64,000 bases of DNA, from contig BSBM01000592.1 in the NCBI GenBank assembly GCA_027924585.1, forward strand, positions 6,058,001-6,122,000, in the 5' to 3' direction. A program made the position numbers and the translations under genes. How positions within the stretch are numbered: position 1 is the stretch's first letter; each line of letters starts with the position of its first letter. This document shows, piece by piece, positions 59,431 to 64,000 of the stretch. The notes under the pieces were generated by a model. It saw only the letters and a list, made by a program, of their open reading frames with translations, ran no database searches and had not been told where the DNA came from. The stretch comes from Larix kaempferi (Eukaryota > Streptophyta > Pinopsida > Pinales > Pinaceae).

Positions 59431-59510
59431 AAAATCTGATGGACACCATTGTCCATTTTAGTATAGGCATACTTTCTTTATTCACAAAAAATTCAAAAAA
59501 CCTAAATATT

Positions 59511-59533
59511 TGTTTTTCTCTGCATGACCACAG
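59511..59533 (+). promoter_or_regulatory. Splice-acceptor-like site before aRNase H
   Basis: A pyrimidine-rich stretch followed by CCACAG lies immediately before the ATG of the second RNase H. That ORF is in a different frame from integrase and separated from it by a stop, so a spliced message would explain its expression. No donor has been established. Confidence 0.4.
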
Positions 59534-59971
59534 ATGGAGCCTCTTCCACTCTGCCATATCGGTTTCGCTGATGGTGCAAGCCGTTGGTCTCCCAATCTAG
59601 CCTCCGCAGCTTGGGTAATATACTCCCCCTCACATGAGTTAATTCACATTGACGGAGTATGTTTAGGTGCCGCTACCAATAATCAAGCTGAATACGATGC
59701 CGTGACCGGTCTACTGGCCGCTGCTCTCCAAATGAGAATCCGTCACCTCAAAGTTTTCTTGGACTCACAGCTCCTAGTTTCCCAGCTCAACAATGATTAC
59801 CAGGTACGCGATCCCTGTCTCTTCAGAAAATTCCTGTGCACTAAACAAATGGTTAGACAGTTTGAATCCATTTCATTCACACATGTCCCAAGACACCTCA
59901 ATAGTGTAGCAGATAATATGGCCAACAGTGTCCTCGACTGGCACACCAATCACATCATGTCATATCCATAA
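59534..59971 (+). CDS. Archaeal-type RNase H (second RNase H)
   Basis: A 145-residue intact ORF in a third frame, 103 bases after integrase. All catalytic acids of the RNase H fold are visible: Asp in GFADGASRWSP, Glu in TNNQAEYDAVTGLLAAA, Asp in LKVFLDSQLLVSQLNNDYQV, and the final Asp in HVPRHLNSVADNMAN. The NNxAEY box and the HVPR..N..AD end are typical of the archaeal/plant RNase HI type (RVT_3) captured by Tat elements. It would remove RNA from RNA:DNA hybrids during reverse transcription, replacing the damaged gypsy RNase H in pol. The ATG is directly preceded by TTTGTTTTTCTCTGCATGACCACAG-like sequence (59511-59533), a splice-acceptor pattern. Whether it is made from a spliced RNA is inference. 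Confidence 0.88.
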   Translation: MEPLPLCHIGFADGASRWSPNLASAAWVIYSPSHELIHIDGVCLGAATNNQAEYDAVTGLLAAALQMRIRHLKVFLDSQLLVSQLNNDYQVRDPCLFRKFLCTKQMVRQFESISFTHVPRHLNSVADNMANSVLDWHTNHIMSYP

Positions 59972-59979
59972 ACAAAATG

Positions 59980-60215
59980 CATCCACGTGCATAACATGTG
60001 CCTCCACGGGCATATACAAAAACAATATTGCATCCACATGCATAACATATGCCTCCACGGGCATAAAACAAATAACCAAATAATGCATCCACGTGCATAA
60101 CCAGTGCCTCCACGGGCATACATAAATAAACAAACATACTACAACCAAGTACATAACATGTGCCTCCACGGGCGTATACAAAGACAAAGGTGCATCCACG
60201 TGCATACACGACCAT
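59980..60215 (+). repeat. 50-55 bp tandem repeats between aRNase H and antisense gene
   Basis: Units with GCATCCACGTGCATAAC and GTGCCTCCACGGGCATA start near 59980, 60030, 60085, 60140 (degraded) and 60190. The core CCACGTGCATA contains a CACGTG E-box. On the minus strand the array lies just beyond the stop of the antisense gene and stays partly open, giving spurious VEAHVMHVDA-type ORFs. Confidence 0.85.
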
Positions 60216-60364
60216 ATATCCAAAATATATATCCACATATATATATAAGCCAAATAGTCAACATGTCATAGGTTCCCTCAGCACCCGATATACAAAAAAT
60301 ACATCTGTCATACAAAAATGCTTCCCCATATGCTCATCAGCATTTGGGGGCAGATACAATATAT

Positions 60365-62320
60365 CTACTCATCTGGATCCCTAGGATCCTCCGGATCCTC
60401 CTCCGGCTCCTCCTCCGACTCCTCCTCCGCTGGCCCTGCCGGGTCATGACGACCCCGAACTCGCCGCTCTGCTGGCCCCGCTAGATCATCCCTCAGACGT
60501 ATCCTCCCCTGAGCCGGCCCTGCCGGAGCATCTCGTCTACCATCCCTGTGCCTCTCCACGAACACCGCTATCCTCAATATGAGCGACTGCCACTAAGGCG
60601 GCGCACCGAGACAACCCTGCAAAATATCTCGATCCAGGTCTCTCCAACCATCCTCGGGGAGTCCAGCTAGGATCCGAGCAAAGGTCCGTCTGACACCATC
60701 GATGGCGTCATCGTGAGGGCCAACCCCTCGCCCACGAGCTGCATATCCTCCACCACGCGGAGGGGGCACCGCTACAGGTGGATGGGCGACCACCATCGCC
60801 TGCCCCTGACGAGCCACGTAGTCCGGTGGTGGCACTGGACCCACATCTGCACAAAGCAAGTAAGCCATCACATACTATACAACAATAATCATCAATGCCA
60901 AATCAAACAACATATGATAGAATATCAAATAAAACACAAAAAATACCGTCTAAACTCCAGGCCTGTCCTGGGGCACGAGGCATCTCTGGGTCACCTCGAT
61001 AGTCCATGCCGGCATAAGGGTAGTCCTCAATAACAAGAGGCATCTGCTCCCACTGCGGATAGAAATCCTCCGTGAAGTAACCGCGGACACCACCGCCACC
61101 ACGGGGCATCATCTGTCCCCACCTCATCATACGAGGCTCACTCGGAAGACCAGCACGAACGGGTACCCGTGGCCGCAAGGTCGGCACCCGCTCAAAGAAA
61201 AAACAGCATAAAAACGAGGCATAACAAAACTCGCCTCCCTCTCTAATGGCCTTGTCCAGATCTCTCCGGACACCAGCCAGGAACATCTGCCCCCAGGCAT
61301 AATATGTACGCTGAAGAACGGAATCCACCATCATCGTCTGCCCCCTAGACATACGATGTGGTGCAGCAACACCCAATATCCGCAGAACGCAGGCACCAAC
61401 AGCTCGCATATCCCACTCACGTAGGGATCTCAGACTAATAGAGCTGTTCACCAAAACAGCATCATCACCACAGAAAGTCTGTAACAGGTCCTCCATATCT
61501 ACACCTGGAGGCAACCTCGGTAAAATATCACCCACCTCACCCAAGCGAGGCAACCCAGTCAAAAAATAAACATCCGTGAGAGTGATCTCTAACCTCTCAC
61601 CCCCGATAATGAATGCACCCTCCGCCGGCACCCACCACTGCACAAGCTTGTTCAGGAGCCGTCTCACTGAACGAATGGGCGGGATCTGAGCGAACTTCAA
61701 AAGTCCGCTCATAGCAAGAGTCTGTCTCACCCCTGCATCTGTCAGAATCCTCTCCATGATATCACCATCGATCTCTCGCTCCCGCCACGAGGACTGTGGT
61801 CTCCTCAACATCCTGCCAGAAAAACAGAAGAAATTTTAGCCCCAGCATAAAAATTTTAGAAAAATCCCATCGCGGCTTTTGCACAAAAAGCCGCGATGCC
61901 CATCGCGGCTTTTCCACCAAAAGCCGCGGTGATCATCGCGGGATCCATGCAAAAACCCGCGATGAACATCGCGAGTTTTGGCCAGACAGTCGCGATGAAC
62001 ATCGCGACTATCCCCCATGAACCCGCGATGAACATCGCGGGTTCCGACCTCGCAGTCGCGATGAACATCGCGACTGCGGGCCTAAAACCCGCGCGGTTCA
62101 TCGCGGGAACAGCCTCGAAACCCGCGATATTCCACGTTGGAGAGTCAACGTGGAATTTCGCGGCCTTCGGGGGCCCGCCGCCAAACAAAAAAGACATAAA
62201 TGACAAAGCTAAGGCAAATAGAGTTACCTGCAACTCGCTGAATCGAAAACCAACGGTGAAATCTCCCAGAAATCGAGAAATAGCTCTGACAGCTCTATCA
62301 AACTCGCACGAAACAATGAC
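60365..62320 (-). CDS. Antisense PMD-like gene, three predicted exons
   Basis: A transcription unit opposite to the retrotransposon. Predicted exon 1 is about 62320-62228 (non-coding); intron 1 is 62227-61813 (CAG/GTAACT...TTTTTCTGGCAG/G); exon 2 is 61812-60947, with ATG at 61811; intron 2 is 60946-60847, exactly 100 bp (GACG/GTATTT...TTTGTGCAG/A, phase 1); exon 3 is 60846-60365. Exon 2 encodes 288 residues with TLAMSGLLKFAQIPPIRSVR, LVQWWVPAEGAFIIGGERLE and ITLTDVYFLTGLPRLGEVGD, the 'W.P....F....GE.TITL.D..FL.GLP' pattern of the plant mobile domain. Exon 3 adds a Pro/Gly/Arg-rich part (VGPVPPPDYVARQGQAM) and a Glu/Asp-rich tail; an in-frame TAG lies at 60595-60593. The splice frames agree across intron 2. 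Domain assignment is by eye and the match is to a divergent member. Confidence 0.68.
60593..60595 (-). other. In-frame TAG in exon 3 of antisense gene
   Basis: Reads CCT TAG TGG CAG on the minus strand; the same frame continues open for 75 codons to the Asp/Glu tail ending at 60365. A CAG-to-TAG change would explain it, the same kind of change as the stops in pol. Confidence 0.6.
60847..60946 (-). other. Intron 2 of antisense gene
   Basis: 100 bp, GT...AG, T-rich 3' half ending TTACTTGCTTTGTGCAG. Joining the flanks keeps a phase-1 codon intact and connects two open frames that otherwise differ; without splicing, the exon-2 frame ends at a stop inside the intron. Confidence 0.68.
61868..62131. 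repeat. 33 bp x 8 CpG-rich palindromic array
   Basis: Units begin CATCGCG at 61868, 61901, 61934, 61967, 62000, 62033, 62066 and 62099, an exact 33 bp period with no indel. Each unit runs CATCGCG(G/A)...CGCGATGAA; adjacent units join as CGCGATGAACATCGCG, itself an inverted repeat, and within units the arms (for example CATCGCGGCTTTT / AAAAGCCGCGATG) can also pair. It is dense in CpG in contrast to its surroundings. The exact multiple of three keeps frames open on both strands, with 11-residue repeats. Confidence 0.97.
62132..62175. repeat. Short inverted repeat next to array
   Basis: TTCCACGTT at 62130-62138 pairs with AACGTGGAA at 62148-62156, with GGAGAGTC between them. It is a separate small hairpin abutting the array. 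Confidence 0.7.
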
Positions 62321-62341
62321 ATGTCATTTGGGCCCCACGCC

Positions 62342-62350
62342 CTATTTATA
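62342..62350 (-). promoter_or_regulatory. TATA box of the antisense gene
   Basis: On the minus strand, TATAAATAG is followed about 30 bases later by a region suitable for a start (ACATGTCATTGTTTCGTG...) and about 115 bases later by the splice donor of intron 1. The start site about 62320 is inferred from spacing only. Confidence 0.6.
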
Positions 62351-62479
62351 GAAATTCCACCAATTTTCAAACAACCATTGCGGGATCATACGAAGTCCAT
62401 TCCTCAAACCGTTGGTACCGTTGGAATCAACACAGTGAGAACTTCATGCAGGTTCCTTCCTTTTCCCATTTTCACGGGG

Positions 62480-62935
62480 TCCATTTTTTGACCATTTTTT
62501 GCCCTCTCTCGTGGCCTCGGTTTGCGTGCCACATCGGCCGTTCTCCTTTTTGGACGTGCCATATATCACCGGATTCAGTTTTCCGCGCTCGTGAGGATGC
62601 TTGAGATCATTTCTCGCTATCACGTCCCGATTGTCAGGGCATTTTTTCCATGCCCCCCTCGTCGCCTCGATTTGCGTGCCACATCGACCGTTCTCCTTTT
62701 TCGACGTGCCTTATATCACCGGATTCAGTTTTCCGCGCTCATGATGATGCTCGAGATCATTTCTCGCTCTCACCTTTAGATTTTTCGGGCATTTTTTCCA
62801 TGCCCCCTCGTCACCTTGGTTTGCGTGCCACATCGGCCGTTCTCCGTTTTCGACAATCCTTATGTCACCGGATCCAGTTTTCTGCACTAATGACGATGCT
62901 TGAGACCTTCTCTTGCCCTCATCAATCCATTTTTG
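62480..62935 (+). repeat. About 150 bp tandem repeat, three copies
   Basis: TTTGCGTGCCACATCGRCCG begins at 62521, 62671 and 62820 (periods 150 and 149). Each copy contains CACCGGATYCAGTTTTC and a GAGATCATTTCTCGCTMT or diverged equivalent. It lies upstream of the antisense promoter and in the 3' tail of element 4. The plus-strand frames across it are repeat artefacts. Confidence 0.92.
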
Positions 62936-64000
62936 TTCGGTATAATTTTATCCCTTTTTCGGGCCGAACAACCCCTTTTACGAAAAAGGCACTTAGGGAG
63001 TTTTTGTTAAGCTCTTTTCTGACTCCTAAAACAATGAAAAGATCGCCGAGCAATCTTGCTTCCTTTCATGCTCGCTAAACGTATCTGAAAGGGCGTCTAC
63101 CTGGTATAAGTTTACCCCTTTTCCGGACCTTGTAGACTAATTATGAAAAAGGTATACTCTAGTCACATCGGCTAGAAGAGTTCTCCATCCGCATCATTTT
63201 ATGCTTTTTCGGGCCTTGGAGACTAAACTTACGAAAAATAAACACCAACAGAGTCCACTTACCGTTTTCAGACTCTCTAAACATGAAAGCAACCATGAGC
63301 ATGCGCCATCCTGGGCTCACAAAATCCACAGGACCGTACCATTTCAGAGCACACTTTTATCCCTTCTTGGAGCTCATTTAAACTACGAAGAAGGAATCAA
63401 TGGTGCCTCTTGGCGCCACGACAGATCATATCTACTCATTTAGGCAGCTTCCCCATTTCGGTCGCCTTTGTTCAGAGTATTCTGCAGTATGTCACCTTGA
63501 TAATTCATCGACGACACCTCTCAGCTCGTCCTCCCCCCCCCAGAGTGAATATATACCCATCAGTCAAAGCAATGATCCCCACACCTACAAGTCAGTTCCC
63601 TACGCTGCAAGGTCAACCATGTCATCATGCTCTGAACAAAGGAAGTCTGAGTCTACCCATTTTTTGACCCAGTTATTTCCCACCCCCACAAGTATGTCAG
63701 TCCTACCATCAGTACTACAACACTTGAGTTTTACACCTCGTGCTCCTATCTAGGAAACATCATTGCCTTGTTAGTTGCTGGTCTCCCTCTGTCGACGACA
63801 ACCACATTGATTCCAGAGGATAGACCTAGAGGTCCCTGTGTCTTGGACTCATCACCATTTATGATGAGTGCCTACGAATCATTTCGAGAGGAATCTTCAG
63901 TGCCTCTCCAAATGATTGTTTCTCACATGCTCGACTTCAACACCTAGATCGCATCGTTGAGACTCGCACAGGGTATTTGTCCATTTCACTTATTAGTCGA
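62936..64000 (+). other. Gypsy element 4: 3' tail to window edge
   Basis: Non-coding DNA shared with the tail of element 3 in several blocks (GCAATCTTGCTTCCTTTCATG, TATGCTTTTTCGGGC, TTGTTCAGAGTATTCTGC). No LTR start is reached before 64000. Open frames here match nothing I recognise. Confidence 0.6.

Larger units (their letters stand above)
61813..62227 (-). other. Intron 1 of antisense gene (5' UTR intron)
   Basis: 415 bp from donor GTAACT (62227) to an acceptor with a strong pyrimidine tract, TTTCTTCTGTTTTTCTGGCAG (61813), one base before the ATG. It contains the 33 bp palindrome array. Confidence 0.55.
50780..64000 (+). mobile_element. Gypsy element 4 (Tat-like, dual RNase H), partial
   Basis: Plus-strand Ty3/gypsy element of at least 13.2 kb. 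Order: 5' LTR, primer site, leader, gag, CCHC, protease, two CCHC, RT, gypsy RNase H, integrase, archaeal-type RNase H, tandem repeats, antisense PMD-like gene, CpG palindrome array, long repeated tail. Two RNases H and large 3' extra sequence are hallmarks of the plant Tat lineage (Ogre, Grande, Retand and relatives). It is inserted in the gag of minus-strand element 2 and is the best preserved gypsy copy here. Confidence 0.85.

Noticed and set aside
59955-60253. Minus-strand ORFs with VEAHVMHVDA repeats
   Set aside because: They follow the 50-55 bp tandem array beyond the stop of the antisense gene; no independent support.
62522-63078. Plus-strand ORFs across the 150 bp repeats
   Set aside because: Repeat-derived frames without family resemblance; they lie in the non-coding tail.
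1-64000. tRNA, rRNA or host protein-coding genes
   Set aside because: No cloverleaf, rRNA block or multi-exon host gene pattern was seen apart from the antisense unit carried by element 4.

Overview
This window is eukaryotic nuclear DNA from a large, repeat-swollen plant genome. I see no host gene, rRNA, tRNA or CRISPR. Almost everything recognisable is retrotransposon sequence: plant L1-type LINEs with a terminal RNase H domain, a second LINE type, Ty1/copia elements, and several Ty3/gypsy families, mostly old, broken and inserted into one another. That mix and the heavy decay suggest a gymnosperm such as a conifer; the species cannot be fixed from sequence alone.

Layout. 0-7 kb: two L1 LINE fragments on the minus strand (about 1-445 and 474-6950). 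7.6-9.9 kb: a minus-strand LINE of a non-L1 type. 10-12.9 kb: AT-rich spacer with an AT palindrome and a possible 0.9 kb element with inverted ends. 12.9-13.9 kb: unidentified degraded coding-like sequence. 14.1-15.5 kb: another L1 tail. 15.5-22.5 kb: minus-strand gypsy element 1, its 3' extra ORF split by a 2,027 bp solo LTR (16769-18795, duplication CTAAT). 24.6-33.7 kb: an old copia element whose gag is split at TTGAA by a younger complete copia copy (26426-33435, two 650 bp LTRs). 33.7-50.8 kb: minus-strand gypsy element 2 (gag/PR/RT at 50.8-47.0 kb, integrase at 38.9-38.1 kb, then a very long extra ORF), interrupted by a solo copia LTR (36452-37095) and by plus-strand gypsy element 3 (38909-47040). 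50.8 kb to the window end: gypsy element 4, the best preserved copy, inserted in the gag of element 2; its 3' LTR lies outside the window.

Element 4 is the centre of interest. Its gag-pro-pol lies in one frame and is broken only by three stops that look like C-to-T changes (54171, 54594, 57261) and one slip in a C run (58531-58539). Its features are: CCHC knuckles on both sides of the protease; a gypsy RNase H that has lost its first catalytic Asp; a separate archaeal-type RNase H ORF after integrase; and, on the opposite strand, a gene-like unit with a TATA box, two GT-AG introns and a protein resembling the plant mobile domain (PMD). An exactly periodic 33 bp x 8 CpG-rich palindromic array sits in the first intron of that antisense unit. 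This is a Tat-lineage (dual RNase H) architecture with an antisense passenger gene.

Elements 1 and 2 also carry long extra ORFs downstream of integrase, but in the sense direction. Extra coding capacity 3' of pol is therefore a recurring theme in three of the four gypsy elements here. Element 3, a relative of element 4, has lost RT, RNase H, integrase and the antisense gene while keeping gag, protease and the 3' tail.
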